64,000 bases of DNA from Anabaena azotica FACHB-119. Lineage in GTDB: Bacteria; Cyanobacteriota; Cyanobacteriia; Cyanobacteriales; Nostocaceae. The notes under the pieces were generated by a model. The model did no database searches, was not told the DNA's origin, and worked only from the letters and a program-made list of their open reading frames with translations. The position numbers and the translations under genes are program-made. The stretch covers positions 1-64,000 of the forward strand of contig NZ_JACJSG010000040.1 in the NCBI RefSeq assembly GCF_014697625.1, written 5' to 3'. Below, piece by piece: positions 52,922 through 62,000 of this stretch (its first letter is position 1; each line of letters starts with the position of its first letter).

Positions 52922-53788
52922 ATGAGTCGTAAAGGTCAGTCGATAACTCTCTCATTAAAAGAACGAGATAAAGCCGAACTAGAAGCGATCGCCCTAGAGT
53001 TTGGCATAACATGGGGCGATCGCCCGAACATATCCAAATTAGTAGAAGCGATCGCCCAACGTAAGTTACTCATCGGCAACAATCAAAACTGGTCAGAAAG
53101 CCGCATCAGGGCCTTACATCGGTGTATTGGTGCATTAACTGACATTGGGCAGATTGAACAAGCCCAAGTGATTGCTAAGTTACTACTAGAACGCAGTGAA
53201 TTATCAATCCCACTGAGAAACGAAATTGAACGTTTCCTAGAAAATTTGCCCCCACCTTGGCGTTTACAAATAGATAATTTCATCCTTCGCCAGCAGCCGT
53301 TTCAGCTAACCTATCAAGATGCAGCCGGACGCTTACTTAATTTCACAGTCCGCTATGCCAAAATTGCACCCCATGAAAAACGACAATACCTAGATTGCTG
53401 GTGTGAAGAGACAGAAGGAAACTTTGACATACCTGAACTAATGCACAACTGGAGTTTACGGTTAGACCGAATTACCGATGCAGCCGTGACTTCAATTAGT
53501 GGGGAATGGCGTAATAAATTAGATGAAATCACAGTAGAAATGCACCTATTTGCAGGTTTAGTATTTGCCTATCAAGCCAAACCAGAGGACGAGACTATCG
53601 AATGGCTACCAGATAAACCAAAAGTTCGACGAGTTATGAGGCGTGTAGCGAGTACCTTTTGGTTTAGCCGCGAAGTCATGCAATATGCACCAGATTGTAT
53701 AGTTATAGCGCCAGAGAATGTGCGCGATCGCTTTAAACAAAAACTCCTCACCCTCTGCCAGTTGTATGATATCGAAATCAACAGCTAG
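52922..53788 (+). CDS. WYL-domain transcriptional regulator of the CRISPR locus
   Basis: A 288-residue protein divergent from cas3'. The N-terminus (about 1-45) is helix-turn-helix-like with ITLSLKERDKAELEAIALEFG; the WYL domain (about 125-200) has FQLTYQDAAGRLLNFTVRYA, then YLDCWCEE and NWSLRLDRI; a winged C-terminal part follows. WYL proteins sense ligands and regulate defence loci; in Synechocystis the WYL-type protein Sll7009 has been described as a negative regulator of its I-D CRISPR. A repressor role here is inference. Confidence 0.85.
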   Translation: MSRKGQSITLSLKERDKAELEAIALEFGITWGDRPNISKLVEAIAQRKLLIGNNQNWSESRIRALHRCIGALTDIGQIEQAQVIAKLLLERSELSIPLRNEIERFLENLPPPWRLQIDNFILRQQPFQLTYQDAAGRLLNFTVRYAKIAPHEKRQYLDCWCEETEGNFDIPELMHNWSLRLDRITDAAVTSISGEWRNKLDEITVEMHLFAGLVFAYQAKPEDETIEWLPDKPKVRRVMRRVASTFWFSREVMQYAPDCIVIAPENVRDRFKQKLLTLCQLYDIEINS

Positions 53789-53789
53789 C

Positions 53790-53860
53790 AGGGGTGTAAG
53801 GGGGTAAGGGTATAGGGGTGTAAGGGTTTTCAATATGTACACCCCTATACCCTTAACCAT
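53790..53860. repeat. STRR with inverted arms between WYL and permease genes
   Basis: ggggtgtaagggggtaagggtataggg on the left faces tacacccctatacccttaacc on the right, so the low-complexity units can form a hairpin between two convergent genes and may act as a bidirectional terminator. Confidence 0.65.
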
Positions 53861-53864
53861 GAAA

Positions 53865-54983
53865 CTAACGGCGTATACTCCGAGGGTCAAGGGCATCTCT
53901 TAACCCATCACCGAGTAAATTAAAAGCTAAAACCGTCAAAATAATCAATATCGCTGGCGGCCAAATTAACCAAGGCTGCAACACAATAATCGAAGCATTA
54001 CTAGCTAGGGATAGCATATTACCCCAAGATGGGTCAGGCTGTTGAATACCCAAACCGATAAGACTGAGTATCGCTTCCGAACCGATAAAACTGGGAACCG
54101 CCAAAGTAGCCGAGATAATCACATAAGTAGCAGTTTGCGGCAAAACGTGACGGCGAATAATATATAGTGGATGACCACCCATAGCCTGGGCGGCTTGGAC
54201 AAACTCACGTTCCTTAATTGACAGCACTTGTCCGCGAATTACCCTAGCTAAACCCGCCCAACTAATCACAGAAGTAATCAACACAATGAGTAAAAATCGC
54301 TGACTGCTAGTTAAACCCGCAGGTAAAACCGACCCCAAGGTGACTAGTAGATAAATACTAGGGAAGGTCATTAGCACCTCGGCAATACGCATGATAATGC
54401 TGTCCGTCCAACCGCCGAAATAGCCAGAGATACCACCTATCAGCAAACCGAGGGGGAAAGTAATTACCACCCCAATAATGCCGATAAACATACTAATACG
54501 CCCACCATGTAAGAGACGGCTAAATTGGTCGCGTCCTTGTTCGTCAGTACCTAAGATGTTAATTTTTGCCCCGTTATCCGCACCAAATAAATGCCAATTT
54601 AAAGGGATACCAGGGATAACAGTAGTTTCTTCCCAATTAGGCGGTAGGGGTAAACTCACCCGTAACAGTCGATACTCAGGGCCAGAGACAAACAAACGTA
54701 CAGGTGAGGGCTTTTTGAAGTCTACAATGACTTGGCGATCGCCTGTTTCTAAATCCGTGTTTCCTTGAGTTGTCGGATAAACGTGAGGGCCGATAAACTG
54801 ACCAGATGTTTTAGAAACCCAATAAATTTTCGTTGGTGGTAATAGTGAACCGTTTGGCTGCGCCACATAAGGATCATAAGGGGCAAGAAAATCAGCAGCA
54901 ATCACCGCCACATAGAAAATTATCAGTAAAATTGCCCCAAATCGCGCCAAAGGGTTTTTCTGAAGTCTTTGCCACCAATTCAT
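53865..54983 (-). CDS. ABC transporter permease, peptide/nickel type (DppC/OppC-like)
   Basis: A 372-residue inner-membrane permease. A first membrane segment is near residues 13-36, then a long periplasmic loop (about 37-140), then five membrane segments. The EAA loop that contacts the ATPase is visible as EFVQAAQAMGGHPLYIIRRHVLPQ. It fits the BPD_transp_1 family of oligopeptide or dipeptide importers (DppC type). No ATPase or binding protein lies in the window. The start ATG is at 54983. Confidence 0.92.
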   Translation of the reverse strand: MNWWQRLQKNPLARFGAILLIIFYVAVIAADFLAPYDPYVAQPNGSLLPPTKIYWVSKTSGQFIGPHVYPTTQGNTDLETGDRQVIVDFKKPSPVRLFVSGPEYRLLRVSLPLPPNWEETTVIPGIPLNWHLFGADNGAKINILGTDEQGRDQFSRLLHGGRISMFIGIIGVVITFPLGLLIGGISGYFGGWTDSIIMRIAEVLMTFPSIYLLVTLGSVLPAGLTSSQRFLLIVLITSVISWAGLARVIRGQVLSIKEREFVQAAQAMGGHPLYIIRRHVLPQTATYVIISATLAVPSFIGSEAILSLIGLGIQQPDPSWGNMLSLASNASIIVLQPWLIWPPAILIILTVLAFNLLGDGLRDALDPRSIRR

Positions 54984-55111
54984 AATTTATCTGCCTTTTG
55001 TCAGTTGTTAGTTGTCAGTCGTGAGGCAGTGCGGTGGGCGGGTTCCCCGACTTGGAGCAACTGCCGAACCCGTTCGCGTTAGCGTCCCGTAGGGAAGGGT
55101 CAGTTGACTAT

Positions 55112-55152
55112 GGACTAATGACCAATGACCAATGACCAATGACTAATGACTA
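55112..55152 (+). repeat. Heptanucleotide STRR (GACCAAT / GACTAAT)
   Basis: About five tandem heptads, running GACTAAT, three GACCAAT, then GACTAAT. The last units touch the HD-protein stop region. The gap 55020-55100 also holds a dispersed repeat with gttcgcgttagcgtcccgtaggg. Confidence 0.85.
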
Positions 55153-55153
55153 T

Positions 55154-56029
55154 CTAAGCATGAAGTTTTTCCACTAGGTGCAGACCTTCCTCTTGATTTC
55201 TTTCATGTTCCACTACAAACACATTGGAATAAAGATTGGCTAAAATTTGTTTACCTTGCTGTGTCAAAGATAAATAGCGCAATCCATCCTTAATATATGG
55301 ATGAACACTATTCCAGTAAAATTTAGCGTAATTCTTGCGTAAATCGGCTGGTGTTTCGTAACCTAACACTTTAGTCACACCAGTTTCTTCAAACTCGTAG
55401 TACAAAGATGTGATTTTTTTCAAGTAACGCGGGTCACTTAATTGTCCAATCAAATCGGCAGCACGCACTAGCCCTGGATAACAAAGTGTATTTTGCTGGT
55501 CTTCTGCTGCGGGTACAGGAAAACGAGTCCACTCAATATTACTTTTAATCACCTCAGCATCTATCAGCTTATGACCGCCAAAACGTTCGTCAATAAACAG
55601 TTTAGCTCTATCCACGTGATATGGTGTCAAACTAGCATCGGAAGCACCAGGATGTAGAGAAATCATGTTGCCATTTTTGCCAGTAGCGTATAAATTGGTT
55701 TGTTCTTGGTCTTGTCGGCAGACTCCTTTGACGTAGCCAATATCATGACATACCAAAGAAATAATAAAATGTAGCCAGTCTTCGCTAGAAACCCCACCTT
55801 CGCGGATGTGTTTACCGCGCAAAATTTCTTGCCCTACAAGCGTAACCAAAATTGAGTGTTCCACATTGTGATAGAGAGCATCGCTATTAGCAATGTTCTC
55901 TAAAGCCATGTTACCAGCCCAAGCGATGATGTCTTGGTAATCATTCTTTAAACAGCCATAAGTCCTGGTGTAACCTTCCCGGATTTGTTTGACAAAAGCA
56001 TCAATTAAAATTTCTGTAGCGTTAAACAT
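55154..56029 (-). CDS. HD-domain metal-dependent phosphohydrolase-like protein
   Basis: A 291-residue HD-superfamily protein. The metal-binding residues are H54/H58 (YHNVEHS) and H95-D96 (VCHDIGYVKG), with an expected later Asp in RAADLIGQLSDP. It is a cyanobacterial-type HD metalloprotein, probably a phosphohydrolase; the substrate is unknown. Start ATG 56029. No operon partner. Confidence 0.85.
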   Translation of the reverse strand: MFNATEILIDAFVKQIREGYTRTYGCLKNDYQDIIAWAGNMALENIANSDALYHNVEHSILVTLVGQEILRGKHIREGGVSSEDWLHFIISLVCHDIGYVKGVCRQDQEQTNLYATGKNGNMISLHPGASDASLTPYHVDRAKLFIDERFGGHKLIDAEVIKSNIEWTRFPVPAAEDQQNTLCYPGLVRAADLIGQLSDPRYLKKITSLYYEFEETGVTKVLGYETPADLRKNYAKFYWNSVHPYIKDGLRYLSLTQQGKQILANLYSNVFVVEHERNQEEGLHLVEKLHA

Positions 56030-56395
56030 ATCAATTACTCAATTTAGGTAGCAATTATTGCTAGTAGGTTTGCAAAAATACATAATCAGGGCAGACCTGA
56101 TTAGGATCTAACGCAATTTAGATTCATCCTTTTTAACTCAGGTGTCAGGGTGTGTGCTAGCCGATTGGCTATTTTGTGTACTTAGTAAAGTATGTAATCA
56201 CTACTATCCATTTTCCATATTTTTTCACTGTATGGCGGTGATCTGAATACAAAAGCTATGTGACTCAAGTATGAGCGATGGTTTATGGCAGGTGAGTACA
56301 CCAACGCCTCTACTGATGAGAATACTAACTTATGATGAGGATGCAGATATTATATACACTGCAAAAATAATGTTATAATACCAGTTATACTATGC
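56030..56395. other. Intergenic region between the HD gene and tRNA-Gly
   Basis: 366 bp with no supported gene. A TATAAT at 56374-56379, 16 bases before the tRNA, is a possible -10 for the tRNA gene; no clean -35 is seen. Confidence 0.4.
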
Positions 56396-56467
56396 GCGGG
56401 CGTAATTCAGTGGTAGAATGTCACCTTCCCAAGGTGAACGTCGTGGGTTCGAGTCCCATCGCCCGCT
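56396..56467 (+). tRNA. tRNA-Gly (anticodon CCC)
   Basis: 72 nt with a complete cloverleaf: acceptor stem GCGGGCG/CGCCCGC (7 bp), D arm ATTC...GAAT, anticodon stem TCACC/GGTGA with loop TTCCCAA (anticodon CCC), T arm GTGGG-TTCGAGT-CCCAT, and discriminator T. CCA is not encoded. It reads GGG codons. Confidence 0.96.
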
Positions 56468-56616
56468 TTTGAAAAAGCTTTATTTAAAGGCATTCCCAGG
56501 ATTTACCCTCAAAATCCTATCAACTAAATCTGTGAATTCATGTATACCAATTTACAATTATTAGCTTTTTTCTGTGACTTTGGGTGTAGTTCACCAGCTG
56601 ACTTTTTCATCGAAAA

Positions 56617-56661
56617 TTTTTGACAGTCCACGGTCCTCATAGGGCCGTGGACTGTCAAAAA
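56617..56661. repeat. 17-bp perfect inverted repeat upstream of the AAA+ gene
   Basis: TTTTTGACAGTCCACGG (56617-56633) and its exact complement (56645-56661) flank an 11-nt loop. It lies 41 bp before the AAA+ start codon. The sides are T-rich and A-rich, so it could act as a terminator for the tRNA transcript or as a dispersed hairpin element. Confidence 0.75.
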
Positions 56662-56701
56662 TCAAATAGGATTCCTATAATAGTACACAGATGGAAACGA
56701 T

Positions 56702-58906
56702 ATGATTGGTAACATCGGATCACTCAAACCATGTTTAAGTGACCTCCTACAAGCATTACAGGAACTAGACAAACTGCTGGAACAAGCGGGTATAGCAGCC
56801 GAAACTGCCTATGGTGCAGAGTCAGTAGTTGATTCTTACCGAGGGCTTTATATTAATCAGAACGATGTGGAACGTATTTTACAGCGTGAACCAGTTACGT
56901 CTCCCTTGCGTTCCCCCACTGTCGATTTAGGCAAATTTTTGGCAAATATCAGCAGCTATTCTAGTTTCAAATGGCTACAACAAACTTTTGGTTTATCTGA
57001 TTTCGATATTGCTCTAATTCTCATCGTTCTAGCACCAGACATTGACCTGCGTTACGAACGTATATACGCTTATTTGCAGGATGATGTGACTCGTAAGCGT
57101 CCCACGGTCGATTTAGCTCTAAATCTGCTATGCAATTCTGCACAAGAAAAACTAGCAAAGCGAATTCATTTTGCGGCTGATGCACCTTTGATTCACCAAG
57201 GCTTACTCCATGTCATACCAGACCCAAATCAAATCCAACCCTCACTACTAGCCCATTACCTCAAGTTAGATGAGCAAATTACTCGCATCTTGCTGGGTGA
57301 ACCAGGACTAGACCAGCGTTTGGTCAGATTTTGCTATTTGCGTCACTCAAAATATTTGCTGGACGATTTGCCATTAACTGCTGACATCAAACAGGGTCTG
57401 AAAGCATTAACAGTACAAGCATGGCAAACTCGATCATCATTACATTTGTATTTTCATGGTTTCCCTGGTTTGGGTAAAGAAAAAACGGCTGAGGCGTTAG
57501 CAAACTATTTAGGAGTTCCCCTCATCACGGCAGACTTGCTTTTAGCCCTAGATTTAAAAGTTGATTGGGAATATCTACTGCAACTGCTGTTTCGGGAAGC
57601 GCAACATCACAATGCGATTATTTATTTACCTCGATTTGATGAGTTATTGGCTGAGGATGGTAAAGTCATCACTCAAAATTTGTTAAATATCCTTGTTAAT
57701 TATCAGGGAATAGCTATTTTAGCGGGTAAGAAAGCTTGGCAAAACAAGATCGCTCATAATCTCAATATTATTGCTATTAATTTTACTTTACCAGACTTGG
57801 CGCAGCGTCGAGCTTTCTGGCAAAGTAACTTAGCACAAGCGGGGATTCAGTTACCTGAAGATGAGTTAGAGTCTTTGGTAAGTCGATTTCGGTTGACACC
57901 AGCACAAATCAGCAAGTCTGTGATTACAGCTTGTAACCAAGCCCTGTGGCAGGAAGCCAAAAGGAACCAAAATATTGGGGACTTATCTACAGTGGAAGCA
58001 AATAGCTTTCAAAGGTCAAAAGTCAAAGAAGACTCTCTCCCACCTGTTTTACCAAGCATCAGTGATTTATTTGCCGCAGCGCGGATGCAGTCTGGAGAAG
58101 ATTTGGCGGCGTTAGCGCGGAAAATTCACCCTAAATACACCTGGAATGATATTATTCTCGCTGCCGACCAAATTGACCAACTGCGGGAAATCTGCCATCA
58201 AGCTAAGTATCGGTCTGTAGTTTATGGTCAGTGGGGGTTTGGGCGCAAGTTATCGCTTGGTAAAGGGTTAAATGTGCTGTTTTCTGGTTCTCCAGGTACG
58301 GGTAAGACAATGGCGGCGGAAGTCATTGCCAATGAGTTGCAAATTGACTTGTATAAGATTGACCTATCCCAAGTTGTCAGTAAATATATTGGCGAGACAG
58401 AAAAGAATCTTGACCGTATTTTCACGGCGGCTCAGAGTGCTAATGCTATCCTGTTTTTCGATGAAGCCGATGCTTTGTTTGGTAAGCGATCGCAAGTTAA
58501 AGATGCCCATGACCGTTACGCCAATATTGAGGTCGGTTACTTGTTGCAAAAGATGGAGGAATACGAAGGCGTAGCAATTTTAGCAACAAATTTACGCGAT
58601 AATATGGATGATGCCTTTGTCCGCCGCATCCAGATAATTGTCGAGTTTCCCTTCCCAAATGAAGAAGACCGCCAGCGCATTTGGCAAGTGATATTTCCCC
58701 CAGAAGCACCCCTTGGTGAAGATGTAGACTTTGGTGTGTTAGCTAAGGAAATTAAATTAGCCGGAGGGAATATCAAAAATATTGGTTTGGCGGCGGCATT
58801 TTATGCAGCCAGCGATGGGGATGCGATTCAGATGTCGCATTTAATTAAGGCGGCGGCGCGGGAGCATCAAAAGCTGGGGAGGACGTGGCAGATGCACGGA
58901 CTTTGA
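56702..58906 (+). CDS. Two-module AAA+ ATPase, eCIS-associated type
   Basis: A 734-residue protein. Residues 1-200 are a helical N-domain. A first AAA module (about 245-415) has a degenerate Walker A: GFPGLGKEK (253-261) has Glu where Ser/Thr is expected. The second module (about 490-720) is intact: Walker A GSPGTGKT (529-536), Walker B ILFFDEAD (583-590), and a sensor/arginine-finger region VRRIQIIVEFP. Cdc48-like AAA+ ATPases accompany extracellular contractile injection systems, and the next gene codes for a DUF4157 protein. Its role may be recycling or assembly of tail parts. The start ATG is at 56702. Confidence 0.85.
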   Translation: MIGNIGSLKPCLSDLLQALQELDKLLEQAGIAAETAYGAESVVDSYRGLYINQNDVERILQREPVTSPLRSPTVDLGKFLANISSYSSFKWLQQTFGLSDFDIALILIVLAPDIDLRYERIYAYLQDDVTRKRPTVDLALNLLCNSAQEKLAKRIHFAADAPLIHQGLLHVIPDPNQIQPSLLAHYLKLDEQITRILLGEPGLDQRLVRFCYLRHSKYLLDDLPLTADIKQGLKALTVQAWQTRSSLHLYFHGFPGLGKEKTAEALANYLGVPLITADLLLALDLKVDWEYLLQLLFREAQHHNAIIYLPRFDELLAEDGKVITQNLLNILVNYQGIAILAGKKAWQNKIAHNLNIIAINFTLPDLAQRRAFWQSNLAQAGIQLPEDELESLVSRFRLTPAQISKSVITACNQALWQEAKRNQNIGDLSTVEANSFQRSKVKEDSLPPVLPSISDLFAAARMQSGEDLAALARKIHPKYTWNDIILAADQIDQLREICHQAKYRSVVYGQWGFGRKLSLGKGLNVLFSGSPGTGKTMAAEVIANELQIDLYKIDLSQVVSKYIGETEKNLDRIFTAAQSANAILFFDEADALFGKRSQVKDAHDRYANIEVGYLLQKMEEYEGVAILATNLRDNMDDAFVRRIQIIVEFPFPNEEDRQRIWQVIFPPEAPLGEDVDFGVLAKEIKLAGGNIKNIGLAAAFYAASDGDAIQMSHLIKAAAREHQKLGRTWQMHGL

Positions 58907-59008
58907 TAGGTTAAAGGTGTGGATGTGGAACTATGAACTGCGATTGTTTAAAAATTGTGGACATCATAACTAATTAACCGAACATGATACAAGCTAAACA
59001 TTTCATTA

Positions 59009-62000
59009 TCAAAGAGTTATCAAGTTTGCTCGAGCAATCAAGATTTCGTTGAGGTTGACAGCTTGGGCTTCTGGTAAAAGTGCCAACCTAAGCTGTAAAT
59101 CCATTAAATCTGCAAATTTTCCACCCCGCGTTCGCTCTTGGAAAATAAATTTAGCTAGAGGTATTGAAAGCGCTGCTTGTAAAGTTTCTTCTGTATCCGT
59201 GTTGAGATTGACACTACTCACTACAGCATTTGGGTTAATAAATGTATTGGGATAGACTTGCTCTTCTATGGTTAAGCTTGGTGCTCCTTCCTTCAAGGTA
59301 ATAATTTTGCTGTTTGCGGTGATTGTAGTTGGACGATAGCTAGCAGGTTTGCTAGCATCACTTCCAGGATAATTTGGAGTAATTTGCATAAATAGCAACA
59401 CTCCTTTTTCTGCTTTTAAAAGTGCTTTGTAGCTCTCGGCTAATGTATTCTCATAGGACTTAAACGTTGAAAGGTTTAATGTTGCGTGCATAGGTACCAA
59501 GTTTCCTGCCCCCGAAGAGCCATAGAAACGATCACCAATCAAATGACCTCGGTGATCTCCAGGCTGGTAAGCTGGAATTCCACCAGGAAGACTCTTAAGT
59601 CCTGGGAGATTTTCTCGTTCTTCTCCATCTTTGACACCTTTCACATATCCTGAAGGCCCAGATGCACGCCCTAAGCTGTCAGTAGGATAAGTTGGCGGAA
59701 CTGGTGTAATCACACTTTCGAGTGCGTCCTGCTGTTGTTTTTGTGCATCACTACCTGAGAGCATGGTTGGAGTGGAGAAACGAAATACTTTTAAATCCTT
59801 ACGAATTTTAATCTTGTGTCCACCACCAACAGACTTTTCGTAAATATATTCTCCGGCACCTTCGTCTGCTTCCCTTTCATCCTTCTTATCTTTACCAAAC
59901 CCCAAAAGCTTACCAGCCGCTTTTACCAAGTCATATGCCTTCTGAATCAACCAGTCGATCGCCTTCCCAACTGGTGCTTGCACTTTCTCAATTACTTCGC
60001 GAATTTTCTTGCTAATCCCAGTTATACCCAACAGGGCAGCTAGGAAACTGATGGCCACAGGAACAGCTTTGCCCAGGGCATTTTCCACTGCACTGGCAGC
60101 AGCACCGATCGCACCATCGGCGATCGCACTCACGGAACCAACCACCGCATTCACCAGAGCAGCAATCTGACTACCACGTTCTACAAAAAACATGATAATA
60201 TCATAGATGGCCTTGCAAGCTTTGATAAAGGCTCCGGCAGGATTTAATAACCCAACAATCCAGGTGACTCCAGCTTTGATAATGCTATCGGTGACGAAGG
60301 ATTTGATGCCTGCAAGCACCACATCTGCCAAATTACTCAGTTGCTCCTGAATATAGTCCCATACCCCCATAATGCCCTGAGATATCAGGATCTGGAATAT
60401 CCCAGCAGTGGTTTCCATCGCTTTCACCACTTTTTCACCCAAGATTTTCACCGCACGGGCGCGAATGAATGCCCAGGTTGCCCCCAGCACTTGCATAATC
60501 AGACTGAGGATACCCTTCAAGTCAAAGCTGTCTGGAAGCTGAATACCGGCTTGCGCCAAAGCACCGAACAGCCAGCCCATCAACCCTTGTTGTAAGTGTG
60601 CAGCAATATTCCCCACAAAGTTCATGAAGCCCTGCTTCACACCTGCAACCAAGTTCCCCAAAAAGCCGATGGGGTTCTTGATAATTTTCTTAATAGCCGC
60701 AGCGTTGCCTAACAAGCCCAGCAGCATAGTTTTCAACTCTTGGATGGTTTTAATGGCTCCACCCAAAGCTTCTTTGGCCGCATCCACCCAACTTTTATTT
60801 TGGGCTTTCATTTCTTCAATGCGGGCATCGATCGCTTGTAATTTCTCGTTGTATTTTTGAGTTAAAGAATCAATCAGTTGCTCTTGCTTATCCTCAACAC
60901 TTTGCTCTAACTTATCAAAATCGCTTTGAATCTTTTGGGCATCTTCCTGTAATGCTTTACGCAGATTTGCTGGTTGCTGCTCCAGTTTAGCTTCTATCGC
61001 TCGTCTACCCTTAGCAATTTCGTTTTTTGCTTCATTCAGCCCCTTCTCAACCAGGATGGCAATCCCATTGAGAACCTGATCCATATTTTCGATGTATAGC
61101 GATCGATGCTTGTGATAAAATTTATCCACCTCAGAAGGAAATCCCAAACGCTCCTTCAACCATTGCCAAGCCTCACCTGCCCATCCTTGTTTAGCCTTGT
61201 AATCATCCATGTCCCTTTTGACACCATCCTCAAAGGCTTGTTGAGCAGCATTAGCGCCTTTGTCAAATGCCTGGTTAACTTCGGTGTCTAAACGGGTCAG
61301 ACGGTCTTCAGCCGCTTTCTTCGTTTGTGTGTAAATTGTCTGTAGCTCGTTGGCTACTTCATGGCGTTTCTGCTCATCCTGGTTCTTTGCTTGCTTTTGC
61401 GTAACGGTGGTTTTATTTTGTGTTTGCCCCCGAATTACGTGCATCTCAGCAAGCTGGGTTTGCGCCGTTGTCACTGCTTGAGACTGGGCTTGAGTCAACA
61501 GTGCTTGTTCGCTCTGGCGGTATTCCTGGGGAGCTATGACTGCATCTTTTTGTGCCTGTTGTTTGGCATCTGCGGCGGCGAGGAAATCTGGCTCGTTTGA
61601 TTTTTTCAGTTGGTCTTCCGTAACATCGGCATCAGCCATTTGTTTGTCTAGAGACTGACTGCCTTCCTGAAGCGAAATCTCGGCATTTGTTTTCGGCTTG
61701 GGTGCTGCTTGCGCCGCATCGATTCCTGCGGGAGGCGCACCTGCTGGATTTGCTGGCAAAGGAGTGACAGATTTAGGTGCGATGCCACTTGGATCGGGAG
61801 TGCCTTTGACTTTAGCTTCAATCCCTCCTTGTGACTGTTGCTTAGTCGCATCCACCTGTCCCGCCAGCGCAGCTTTAACTGCACCTAATTTGCCACTTTC
61901 TTTAAATTTATCGACTTGTTCTAAATTTTTCGGGGCGGCAGCCTCAATTTTTGCTAGTAATGCTGTCTTGAAAGCATCCCGGTTAAAGGCTTTCGCTTGC

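Noticed and set aside
52827..53012. N-terminal extension of Cas3' by 62 codons
   Set aside because: It runs through the divergent promoter and overlaps the WYL gene; the family-like start is at 52826.
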